From JBOHCT01 sp050699055 (GTDB lineage: Bacteria > Actinomycetota > Actinomycetes > Streptosporangiales > JBOHCT01), in contig JBOHCT010000151.1 in NCBI GenBank assembly GCA_050699055.1, positions 1 to 10,846 of the forward strand: a stretch of DNA of 10,846 bases, read 5' to 3'. The translations under genes and the position numbers were made by a program. Each line of letters opens with the position of its first letter. Position 1 is the first letter of the stretch. A model generated the notes under the pieces. The model ran no database searches and was not told where the DNA came from. It saw only the letters and a program-made list of their open reading frames with translations. Of this stretch, positions 1 through 6,169 are shown piece by piece.

Positions 1-220
1 CCCGTAGGGCTCTAGCGGACGAGCTCGCCAGGCCGTGGGGCCGGAGCCAACACCGCCGCCACGGCCACGCGTGGGGAAGTGGAGGCCGACATACCCGCCA
101 CCATCCGGGACCCATCCGGGACTTGCCGCAGCGCTGTGAGCGTGACTGGCTCGATGAGCTCGCGGCCGAACAGCGCCTGCGTGCAGCGTTGCGAACCCGA
201 CGTCGAGCCTGGAGGCCCTC
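1..220. other. No supportable gene; flank of the IS relic
   Basis: I see no convincing gene here. Open frames exist on both strands (for example 79-273 on plus and 12-254 on minus), but they overlap one another and the transposase start and carry no motif I recognise. A plus-strand stretch at about 135-200 (frame 3) reads like charged helical protein, but it has no start and runs into the transposase, so it may be a remnant of a gene interrupted by the IS. No left terminal inverted repeat of the IS could be identified. The only clear structure is a tandem repeat at 101-122. Confidence 0.4.
101..122. repeat. 11-bp perfect tandem duplication
   Basis: The unit CCATCCGGGAC occurs twice back to back, at 101-111 and 112-122, without mismatch. 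It lies about 100 bp before the transposase start. It could be replication slippage or a small direct-repeat operator. It is not positioned as a normal target-site duplication, because both copies are on the same side of the element. Confidence 0.7.
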
Positions 221-953
221 GTGGACGCCGACCTGGACACCCTCGCGGCCGCACTGTACGTCAAGACCGATGACCTGCTGAAGGCCTTCCCGCAGGCGAC
301 GCCGTGGCGACCTGCGGTGGGGATCGCTCCGAGGCTGTCCGGATGCACTGGCCCGCGACACCACGCTGTGCAGCGACGACGTGTGGGTGGCAGACTCCAC
401 CCCGGTCGAGTGCGGCCGGTCCAAGGAAACCGTCCACCGCTCGGAGCTGGCCGGATGGGCCGAGTACGGGTACTGTGCCAGCCACTCCCGCTACTTCTGG
501 GGGCTGCGGCTGCACCTGGTCTGCACCCTGCACGGGCTGCCCGTCGGCTTCGCCGTGGCCGGGGCCAAGGCCGACGAACGCCAGATACCGCTCGGCATTC
601 TCGACACCGACCCGACCCTGGCCACCCGCCGACGCGGCCAGACCCTCATCGCGGACAAGAACTACTTCGGCCGCGACTTCGAAGCCACCCTGGCAGGAGC
701 AGGAGTACGGCTGTTGCGTCCGGCCCGCAAAGGCGAACCCGAGCGGACCGGCAGCCGGTTCTTCAAACCACTGCGTCAAACCATCGAGTCGATCAACGAA
801 ACCTTCAAAGGCCACCTCGACCTCGAGCGACACGGCGGACACACCCCCACCGGCGTCGCCGTCCGCGTCCTCCAACGCATCCTCGCCCTGACCACCGCCA
901 TCTGGCACAACAGACACCCCGTCATGCGATCCCTCACCGCCTACGACCACTGA
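221..953 (+). pseudogene. IS982-family transposase, internally deleted and frameshifted
   Basis: This is the relic of a DDE transposase that would have mobilised an insertion sequence. The start is intact: GTG at 221 sits 5 nt after GGAGG (211-215). It encodes about 38 N-terminal residues typical of the family (LYVKTDDLL, PWRPAVGIAPRLS). Near 335-342 the match jumps to another frame and resumes with LARDTTLCSDDVWVADSTPVECG, running to the TGA at 951-953 and ending in the usual IWHN...RSLTAYDH tail. Family members of roughly 280-300 residues carry about 60 more residues at the junction, so an internal deletion that is not a multiple of three has occurred. A few residues also seem missing in the tail after IWHN. 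The likely catalytic acids remain (D of VADS, D of IADKNYFG, E of ESINETFKG), but no single frame joins both parts, so it should be inactive. Confidence 0.9.
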
Positions 954-983
954 CCCCTTGGAATCGATCATCAAGTGAGGTCA
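951..983. repeat. Imperfect palindrome at IS relic 3' end
   Basis: Starting at the transposase stop codon, TGACC (951-955) is mirrored by GGTCA (979-983), and inside it CTTG (957-960) by CAAG (972-975), around ATCGAT (963-968). It may be part of the right end of the insertion sequence or a terminator-like fold. No matching left end was found, so the element boundary stays uncertain. Confidence 0.4.
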
Positions 984-1126
984 GCCTCGGACCGCCGAGT
1001 CGCTGACGTGGCGGGTCGAAAATCCCGAGGTGGCCCGCGACCACCTCGGTGCAGCATCTATCCTCGGTCCGGGTCTGAACGAGTACCCGATGATCCCCAA
1101 ACGAGTATCGCCCCGGAGGGGCACAC

Positions 1127-1318
1127 GTGAGCGTTGACGCGACCCACGCGCTGACCACACCGATCGAACGAGAGCTGCGCGATGAGTTTCCCGGCTGGTG
1201 GATCCGCCACTGCGAGTCAGGATGCTGGCGGGCCATCCGAGGCAACCGTCATGTCGCCGCCGACACCCCGGCGGACTTGCAGATGAAGCTCCGGGCCGCC
1301 GACCATCCCGAGCGCTGA
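1127..1318 (+). CDS. Small hypothetical protein (63 aa)
   Basis: The function is unknown. The start is well supported: GTG at 1127 follows GGAGGG (1115-1120) with a 6-nt spacer, one of the best ribosome binding sites in the window. The product is short, acidic to neutral, and has no signal peptide or membrane segment. Its middle part, DEFPGWWIRHCESGCWRAIR, resembles a motif I know from many small actinobacterial hypothetical proteins (a P-G-W followed by a tryptophan and a basic W-A-x-R strand), followed by a helix-like ADTPADLQMKLRAA end. The gene stands alone between the IS relic and the SDR gene, whose stop faces it only 6 bp away. It is probably a real gene, but with no assignable role. 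A TANNNT box (TATCCT, 1059-1064) lies upstream, without a convincing -35. Confidence 0.65.
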   Translation: MSVDATHALTTPIERELRDEFPGWWIRHCESGCWRAIRGNRHVAADTPADLQMKLRAADHPER

Positions 1319-1324
1319 GGCCCG

Positions 1325-2101
1325 TTACTGCCAGACCCGTGCGACGATCTCGCGCAGCAGGCCCCTGGGCATGAGCCGCGCGGTGACGGGCACCGGCTTG
1401 TACCGCGTTCCGGGGACGCACACGGCGCGGCCGGCCATCACGGCGTCGAGACCCGCGCGGGCGACATCGTCGCGGTCGAGCCACGCGATCTCGGGGAGCC
1501 CTCCTTCGCCGATGCCGCTCGAACCCTGGAACTCCGTACGGGTGAAGCCGGCGCACAGGGCGGTCACATGCACGCCGTCCCGCTTCACCTCGCCATGGAT
1601 GCTCTCACTGAAGGTCGTGACGAATGCCTTGCTCGCGGCGTACGTCGCGTTGCCAGGTGAGGGCAGGAGGCCAGCGAGCGAGGACACGTTGAGGACACCG
1701 CCGTGGCGGCGCTCGATCATCGCCGGCAACGCGGCGTGGGTGAGACGCATGAGCGCGAGGACGTTGAGGCGGACCTGCCGGTCCTCGCGCTCGATCGAGA
1801 GTCTCGCGAAGCGCCCGGCGCTGCCGAAGCCCGCGTTGTTGGCGAGCAGCTCGATCGGCCGGCGCGGGTCGCCGAGCCGTTCCTCAACAGGGCGGAGCTG
1901 ATCGTCGTCAGTAAGGTCGGCGGTGAGCACCTCGACGGCTCTACCGTGCCTTCGCCGCAGCTCCTCGGCCAGTGACTCGAGCCGATCGGTGCGGCGCGCG
2001 ACGACCACGAGATCGCACCCCCGCGCGGCCAGATGGCGTGCCAGCGACTCTCCGATCCCGCTGGAGGCTCCGGTGACGAGGGCGGTGCGGTAGGCCTGCA
2101 T
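1325..2101 (-). CDS. Short-chain dehydrogenase/reductase (SDR)
   Basis: This is a 258-residue classical SDR, a cytoplasmic NAD(P)-dependent oxidoreductase with a Rossmann fold. Visible motifs are the nucleotide-binding TGASSGIG (residues 10-17), NNAG (88-91), the structural Asn in LNVLA (113), the catalytic Ser in NVSSLAG (about 141) and YAASK with Tyr154 and Lys158. Arginines after the second beta strand (ARRTDR, 36-40) favour NADPH over NADH, by family knowledge. Length is normal for the family. The substrate cannot be told; the general type (YqjQ/DltE-like) is often annotated only as SDR. The ATG at 2101 has no Shine-Dalgarno and lies 6 nt behind a TAGCAT box, suggesting leaderless translation. 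The gene diverges from the Gfo/Idh/MocA gene at 2338 and converges with the small gene ending at 1318. It appears monocistronic. Confidence 0.92.
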   Translation of the reverse strand: MQAYRTALVTGASSGIGESLARHLAARGCDLVVVARRTDRLESLAEELRRRHGRAVEVLTADLTDDDQLRPVEERLGDPRRPIELLANNAGFGSAGRFARLSIEREDRQVRLNVLALMRLTHAALPAMIERRHGGVLNVSSLAGLLPSPGNATYAASKAFVTTFSESIHGEVKRDGVHVTALCAGFTRTEFQGSSGIGEGGLPEIAWLDRDDVARAGLDAVMAGRAVCVPGTRYKPVPVTARLMPRGLLREIVARVWQ

Positions 2102-2107
2102 GCGGGG

Positions 2108-2113
2108 ATGCTA
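2108..2113 (-). promoter_or_regulatory. -10 box for leaderless SDR mRNA
   Basis: On the minus strand TAGCAT (2113 to 2108) is followed by exactly six bases (CCCCGC) and then the ATG of the SDR gene. This puts the expected transcription start on the A of the ATG, the geometry of actinobacterial leaderless promoters. No Shine-Dalgarno precedes the ATG and no clear -35 is visible. Confidence 0.5.
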
Positions 2114-2275
2114 TCGAGCGCGCGCCCACCTCTGGGAACGTGTGTGCGAACCGCCCAAGACAGTGGGCAGGCTCCCGAGCGGAGCGTCCGAGTGGGCCGA
2201 CGCCCGCGTGGCTCACAAACAAGCCCTGAGGAATGGGCGCATACCGGTCAGGGTCCGGCCCTCCCTTTACGCGCC

Positions 2276-2302
2276 GGTACACCGGTACGATCCAGGTGTA
2301 CC
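2276..2302. promoter_or_regulatory. Inverted-repeat operator upstream of oxidoreductase gene
   Basis: GGTACACC (2276-2283) and GGTGTACC (2295-2302) form a perfect 8-bp inverted repeat with an 11-bp spacer. Half-site centres are 19 bp apart, on one face of the helix over about two turns, as expected for a dimeric repressor. A third related half-site, GGTACG, lies in the spacer (2284-2289). A possible -10 box TACGAT (2286-2291) lies inside the repeat, with TTTACG (2266-2271) upstream at a short 14-bp spacing. Binding would therefore block transcription of the gene starting at 2338. The regulator is not in the window. Confidence 0.5.
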
Positions 2303-2337
2303 CGGGGGGCCGCGCGGATCGGGCGTCGGGAGCCTAT

Positions 2338-3372
2338 GTGAGCGAGCCGGTCAGGGTCGGCCTCGTCGGCTGCGGGACTCTGAGTGACGCGTACGCGCAG
2401 GGCGCATCCGGCTTCCCGGCGTTCCAGCTCGTCGCCTGCGCGGACAAGGCGCCCGCACGGGCGCGCGCGACCGCCGAGTGCTATGGGATACGCGCGTACA
2501 CGACGATCGACACGCTGTTCTCCGATCCCGACGTCGAGCTCATCCTCAACCTGACACCCCCATCCGCGCACGCCGCCGTCGTGTGCACCGCTCTGGACGC
2601 GGGCAAGCACGTGTACACCGAGCCACCTCTCGCCGCCTCCCCGACAGAGGCCCGCGGTGTATTGGACCTGGCCCGTACGCGCGGCCTGCGGGTGGGCGTG
2701 GCGCCCGACACGTTTCTCGGACGCGCGGTTCAGACCGCACGCGCGCTGGTCGACGCGGGCGCGATCGGCGAACCGCGGGCCGCGGCAGGCTTCATGACGA
2801 CCGCGGGCTCGGAGGGCCGCCCGGACGGAGACTCTCCACACAACCCCTGGGCCCCCGTGCTCCACACGGCGACGCACGGCGTCTCCGTTCTCGTCGCCCT
2901 GCTCGGCCCCGTACGCCGGATCGCGGGCGCGGCGCGCCAGTCGAGGGACACGCCGACCCACGTCACCGCGACCCTGGAGTTCGTCGCGGGGCCCTTGGCG
3001 ACCCTCGTCATGAGCGCGGACATCCCCGCGAGTGCGACACCGCGCGGGGTCGAGGTGTACGGGTCGCAAGGCACGCTCCACCTGCCAGAGCCGGGTACGT
3101 TCGACGGGCCCGTACACATCTGGACCTGCGAGACAGGCATGTGGCTGGAGGCCGCCCGCCTTCCCGGGGCCGGGCCGCAGACCCCCGGCCTGGGGCTTGC
3201 CGACATGGCCGCGGGGCTGCGGGCTGGCCGGCCGCACCGTGCGGACGGGGCGCTGGCCTTCCACGTGCTCGAGGCGACGTGCGGGATGGCCGAGGCCGCG
3301 CGGTCCGGCCGGTACCTCACCCTGGCGAGCACCTGCGAACGGCCGGCACCGCTGCGCACGACATTGCGGTAG
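2338..3372 (+). CDS. Gfo/Idh/MocA-family oxidoreductase with atypical EPP motif
   Basis: This is a predicted 344-residue cytoplasmic NAD(P)-dependent oxidoreductase of the kind acting on sugars, inositols or related polyols. The N-terminal Rossmann domain begins VRVGLVGCGTLSDAYAQG (GxGxxS-type, residues 5-22). It continues through NLTPPSAHAA (71-80) and AGKHVYTEPPLA (88-99). The C-terminal alpha/beta domain contains IGEPR and HTATHGVSVL, matching the family's DxGxH region loosely. The family's EKP motif normally supplies a catalytic lysine; here the codons are GAG-CCA-CCT, giving E95-P96-P97. The GTG at 2338 is preferred because GGGAG (2328-2332) precedes it by 5 nt and the Rossmann strand starts five residues in; an upstream in-frame start at 2233 would add 35 unlikely residues. 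The gene is alone on its strand, and a palindromic operator lies 36 bp upstream. Substrate is unknown. Confidence 0.85.
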   Translation: MSEPVRVGLVGCGTLSDAYAQGASGFPAFQLVACADKAPARARATAECYGIRAYTTIDTLFSDPDVELILNLTPPSAHAAVVCTALDAGKHVYTEPPLAASPTEARGVLDLARTRGLRVGVAPDTFLGRAVQTARALVDAGAIGEPRAAAGFMTTAGSEGRPDGDSPHNPWAPVLHTATHGVSVLVALLGPVRRIAGAARQSRDTPTHVTATLEFVAGPLATLVMSADIPASATPRGVEVYGSQGTLHLPEPGTFDGPVHIWTCETGMWLEAARLPGAGPQTPGLGLADMAAGLRAGRPHRADGALAFHVLEATCGMAEAARSGRYLTLASTCERPAPLRTTLR

Positions 3373-3401
3373 GCGCTTCTTGGTGGACCCTCGCGGGCGT
3401 C

Positions 3402-3414
3402 GGCCCTTCGGGCC
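3402..3414 (+). terminator. Small hairpin after oxidoreductase gene
   Basis: GGCCC (3402-3406), loop TTC, GGGCC (3410-3414), beginning 29 bp after the stop at 3372. The stem is only 5 bp and no T-run follows. Actinobacterial terminators often lack the T-run, so it may help end transcription of the upstream gene. Confidence 0.35.
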
Positions 3415-3433
3415 TCCTGGCTTCGGTTCACGT

Positions 3434-3522
3434 GCTCCCGAGACTCCGCTGCGGCCCTGCGGGCGATTAGCCGCCTCCGGCGGCGTCGTGCTCCTCGGCC
3501 CGCGGACACTCCGCTCGGGAGC
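3434..3522. terminator. Nested hairpin element in convergent gap
   Basis: A 9-bp outer pair, GCTCCCGAG (3434-3442) with CTCGGGAGC (3514-3522), encloses a tight inner hairpin GCCGCC-TCC-GGCGGC (3470-3484). ACTCCGCT also occurs as a direct repeat next to each outer arm. It sits between two converging genes (ends at 3372 and 3564), where a bidirectional terminator is expected. A mobile or REP-like palindromic element is the alternative. The gap 3373-3563 contains no gene. Confidence 0.4.
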
Positions 3523-3563
3523 CTGCCCCAGCCCGGGCGGCTCGAGAGCAGGTTTCGACCTAG

Positions 3564-4280
3564 CTACCCGCGCCGGTCATCGACGGCCCGAGCGAGCGCT
3601 CGCCGCTGCTCATCGGCCATCCGAGCGAGCGCTGCCCTCCGCTCGGCGGCGGCTTCGTAGGTGTCGACCCGGTCACACACCACCCGCGCGGGCACGCCCA
3701 CAGCGACGCTGTACTCAGGCAGGTCATGGGCCACGACGGCGTGCGCGCCCACCGCGCACCCGCGACCGATCGCGACGCCTCGCGTCACCGTCACGCGGTT
3801 GCCGAGCCAGACACCGGGCCCGACGCGAACCGGAGACTTCACGATCCCCTGATCCTTGATCGGGACATGGATGTCGGCCATGCCATGATCGAAATCGCAG
3901 ACGTACACGCCGTCGGCGACGAGCACGGACTCCCCGAACTCGACATCGAGGTAGGCGTTGACTGTGTCGTTCCCGCCGAAGACACAGCGATCGCCGATCC
4001 GTACGTTTCCCTCGTGGCAGCGAATCGCTGTCCCGTCGCCCACGTGGACGAACGGCCCCAGGACGAGTCGACCGTAGCCGCGCCGGGCATGGACCTCGAC
4101 GCCCTTGCCCAGGAAGACGAACCCCTCGGTCACGATGTGTGGATTGCGCAGCTTGAGGAGGGTGAACCGCCAGTACCGGAGTAGGTACCAGGGCGTGAAG
4201 GCACGGTGGCGCAGCACCCACCGCACCGACGCCCAGGTGAGGAACCTGGCCTGACGCGGGTCGCGACGCGTGGAGCGCAT
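3564..4280 (-). CDS. Hexapeptide-repeat (left-handed beta-helix) acyltransferase
   Basis: This is a 238-residue acyltransferase of the WbbJ/maltose-acetyltransferase type, expected to move an acyl group from acyl-CoA (or ACP) to a sugar hydroxyl as a homotrimer. Residues 10-45 are basic and aromatic (FTPWYLLRYWRFTLLKLR), probably a membrane-associating or packing helix. Imperfect hexapeptide rungs run from about 53 to 200 (for example VRIGDRCVFGGND, VRVGPGVWLGNRVTVTRGVAIGRGCAVGAHAVV). H132 in CDFDHGM is the best candidate for the catalytic histidine. The end (205-238) is a charged, coiled-coil-like helix. It is the third gene of the operon, its ATG 24 nt after the methyltransferase stop; the gap holds a short palindrome GCGTCAGACGC (4281-4291) and no good RBS. 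From memory it resembles M. tuberculosis Rv3034c. Family certain, substrate inferred. Confidence 0.85.
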   Translation of the reverse strand: MRSTRRDPRQARFLTWASVRWVLRHRAFTPWYLLRYWRFTLLKLRNPHIVTEGFVFLGKGVEVHARRGYGRLVLGPFVHVGDGTAIRCHEGNVRIGDRCVFGGNDTVNAYLDVEFGESVLVADGVYVCDFDHGMADIHVPIKDQGIVKSPVRVGPGVWLGNRVTVTRGVAIGRGCAVGAHAVVAHDLPEYSVAVGVPARVVCDRVDTYEAAAERRAALARMADEQRRALARAVDDRRG

Positions 4281-4304
4281 GCGTCAGACGCTACCGACTC
4301 GCGC

Positions 4305-5249
4305 TCAGCCGGGTTTGACCCCTGTCACACAGACGTTGTAGAAGAGCCCGTCGGGGACGACCCTGGCGAACAGCCGCTCGTCGACCGCCGACAGCGCCTG
4401 CCAGGCGCGGTAGGTGAACATCGCCCACCGCGGACCGAGCCGCTCGGGGTTGACCGCGTACTCGAACGTCCGTGCCGGCCAACCGAACCACGACGCGGTC
4501 AGCTCCTCCGTCCGCGTCCGGACGTCGACGGCGCCCACGCGAAGGCACGTACGCGCCAGTTCGTCGGGGTCGAAGGTGTGGAGGTCGACCTTGGCCTCCA
4601 GCGCGGCGGCCTCGCTCGACGCGCGCAGCTCGTCGGGCGGCCTGCTCCACGCCTCGCGCAGCGGCGGCAGCCGGGTGAGCCGCGTCGTCACCTCCCAGGT
4701 GAGCCGGGACAGGCGCCGGGCCACGACATCGCCGTAGCGTGTCGGCTCCCCAGCGAAGACGAACCTCCCGCCCGGGCGCAGGACGCGGACGACCTCGCGC
4801 ATCGCCAGCTCGACGTCGGGTATGTGGTGCAGCACGGCGTGCCCGACGACCAGGTCGAAGGTGTCGCTCGCGTAAGGGACGCGCTCCGCGTCGGCGACCC
4901 GCCCCTCGACGTCGAAACCGAGGCTCCGGGCGTTGCGCGTGGCGACCTCGACCATCCCCGGGCTCAGGTCGGTGACGTGGCCCTCGCCGAGGACCCCCGC
5001 CTGCCTCAGGTTGAGCAGGAAGAAGCCGGTGCCGCAGCCGAGCTCGAGCGCTGAGCCGTACGGCCAGCCTTCCGTGCCAGCGACGCCGACGAAACGATCG
5101 CGGGCGTAGTTGATGCACCGTTCGTCGTAGGAGATCGACCACTTGTCTTCGTAGGTCTCGGCCTCGAAGTCGTGGTAGAGGACATTGGCGAGTTTGGGGT
5201 CGTCCTGCGCGCGGAGGAAGTCCTCGGCGGTGGGCGTCTGGCCCGTCAT
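4305..5249 (-). CDS. Class I SAM-dependent methyltransferase (Rv3038c-like)
   Basis: This is a 314-residue cytoplasmic methyltransferase of the Methyltransf_11 type. After an N-terminal cap (DPKLANVLYHDFEAETYEDKW, about 17-37) comes SAM motif I, ALELGCGTGFF (67-77). The acidic ribose-binding residue follows in VTDLSPGMV (D94), then VADAERVPY (D120 region) and FDLVVGHAVLHHIPDVELA (131-149) with VLRPGGRFVFAGEP. The C-terminal 120 residues are a family-specific extension ending FYNVCVTGVKPG. The start is fixed by its ATG (5249-5247) overlapping the hydratase stop TGA (5248-5246) as ATGA, which implies translational coupling; a longer frame reaching 5453 lies wholly inside the hydratase gene. From memory the order hydratase-methyltransferase matches M. 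tuberculosis Rv3039c-Rv3038c. The methyl acceptor is unknown; a glucan-related or lipid-linked substrate is a guess from context. Confidence 0.9.
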   Translation of the reverse strand: MTGQTPTAEDFLRAQDDPKLANVLYHDFEAETYEDKWSISYDERCINYARDRFVGVAGTEGWPYGSALELGCGTGFFLLNLRQAGVLGEGHVTDLSPGMVEVATRNARSLGFDVEGRVADAERVPYASDTFDLVVGHAVLHHIPDVELAMREVVRVLRPGGRFVFAGEPTRYGDVVARRLSRLTWEVTTRLTRLPPLREAWSRPPDELRASSEAAALEAKVDLHTFDPDELARTCLRVGAVDVRTRTEELTASWFGWPARTFEYAVNPERLGPRWAMFTYRAWQALSAVDERLFARVVPDGLFYNVCVTGVKPG

Positions 5250-6025
5250 CGTCCGACGAACTCCGCCTTGCCCGGGCCCTTTTCGATGAAGCTCGCCATC
5301 CCGATCCGCTGATCCTCCGTCGCGAACAGGCCGGAGAACTGCAGCCGCTCGATCTCGAGGCCGGTGTCGAGGTCGGTCTCGAGCCCGTCGCCGATCGCCT
5401 GCTTGGCGGCGCGGATGGCGTACATCGGGCCGTTCACGAAACGCGCGGCCCACGCCCGGGCGGTGTCGTAGACCTCCTCGGGTGCGACGACCTCGTCGAC
5501 CAGCCCGATCGCGAGCGCCTCCTGGGCATCGGCGTGGCGGCCGGTGAAGACGAGGTCCTTGGCCTTCGAGGGACCGACTAGGCGGGGCAGGCGCTGGGTG
5601 CCGCCCCCACCGGGAATGATGCCGAGCTGGATCTCGGGCTGCCCGATCTTGGCGGTGTCACCGCAGACCCGCCGGTCACAGCAGAGGGAGAGCTCGCATC
5701 CGCCACCCAGCGCGTACCCGTTGATGGCGGCCACCACGGGTTTCGGGATCCGCGCGATCGCCGTGAAAGAGTCCTGCAGCCGACCCGTGCGGGCCACCAT
5801 GTCAGCGTACGACAGCCCCGCCATCTCCTTGATGTCCGCGCCGGCCGCGAAGACCTTGTCGCCGCCGTACACGACCGCCGCCCTGACGTCGCGGCGCTCG
5901 GAGGCTTCCTCCGCCGCTTCCCGCAGCTCCGTCTGGACCTGGGTGTTGAGGGCGTTCATGGGGGGACGGTCCAGCCGAATGGTGGCCACGCCCTCCTCGA
6001 CCTCAAGACGTACGAACTCGCCCAC
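5246..6025 (-). CDS. Enoyl-CoA hydratase/isomerase family protein (EchA-like)
   Basis: This is a 259-residue crotonase-fold protein, normal in length for enoyl-CoA hydratase. It likely adds water to trans-2-enoyl-CoA in fatty acid oxidation or an allied acyl-CoA pathway. The oxyanion-hole segment AGADIKEM (61-68) and GYALGGGCEL (103-112) are present. Both catalytic glutamates of true hydratases are conserved: E111 in GGGCEL and E131 in GQPEIQLGIIPGGGGTQRL, equivalent to rat Glu144 and Glu164. The last residues FIEKGPGKAEFVGR are the usual C-terminal helix. GTG at 6025 has GGGAGG about 9 nt upstream. It is the first gene of a three-gene operon and overlaps the methyltransferase start by 4 nt. 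From memory the M. tuberculosis counterpart by position would be echA17 (Rv3039c). Enzyme class is secure; physiological substrate is not. Confidence 0.93.
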   Translation of the reverse strand: MGEFVRLEVEEGVATIRLDRPPMNALNTQVQTELREAAEEASERRDVRAAVVYGGDKVFAAGADIKEMAGLSYADMVARTGRLQDSFTAIARIPKPVVAAINGYALGGGCELSLCCDRRVCGDTAKIGQPEIQLGIIPGGGGTQRLPRLVGPSKAKDLVFTGRHADAQEALAIGLVDEVVAPEEVYDTARAWAARFVNGPMYAIRAAKQAIGDGLETDLDTGLEIERLQFSGLFATEDQRIGMASFIEKGPGKAEFVGR

Positions 6026-6058
6026 GAGTCTTCCCTCCCGCTCGGAGACCTTGCCGGA

Positions 6059-6080
6059 GCCCCGGCGGAAGGGCCGGGGC
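6059..6080 (-). promoter_or_regulatory. GC hairpin in leader of hydratase operon
   Basis: GCCCCGGC (6059-6066) pairs with GCCGGGGC (6073-6080) across a 6-base loop. It lies about 34 bp before the hydratase GTG and 90 bp after the LLM gene stop, on the minus strand. It could terminate the LLM transcript or, if the -10 at 6111-6116 is used, form a stable structure in the operon's 5' leader. Confidence 0.4.
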
Positions 6081-6100
6081 CCGAGGGCACGGACTGAGCA

Positions 6101-6116
6101 CCCGCGCGGGAGCCTA
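6101..6116 (-). promoter_or_regulatory. -10 box with adjoining palindrome, hydratase operon
   Basis: On the minus strand TAGGCT (6116 to 6111) fits the actinobacterial -10 consensus. Immediately after it lies the perfect palindrome CCCGCGCGGG (6101-6110), extended by matching GC pairs outside one mismatch (14 of 16 positions over 6098-6113). The predicted transcription start falls inside the palindrome, as for a repressor site. No clear -35 is seen. Confidence 0.35.
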
Positions 6117-6169
6117 ACGGACTGGAGCGGCGAGCCGCCGAGCTGACCGGGAAGGCGGGCGCGACCAGC

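Noticed and set aside
261..974. 237-codon open frame on minus across the transposase relic
   Set aside because: Transposase motifs are on the plus strand; the minus frame has no recognisable content.
2233..2337. N-terminal extension of the Gfo/Idh/MocA gene to an upstream start
   Set aside because: The added residues would be encoded by the palindromic operator and promoter region, while the GTG at 2338 has its own RBS and directly precedes the Rossmann strand.
4206..5054. 282-codon open frame antisense to the methyltransferase
   Set aside because: It is a shadow of the real gene, with low-complexity Arg/Pro/Ala composition and no supported start.
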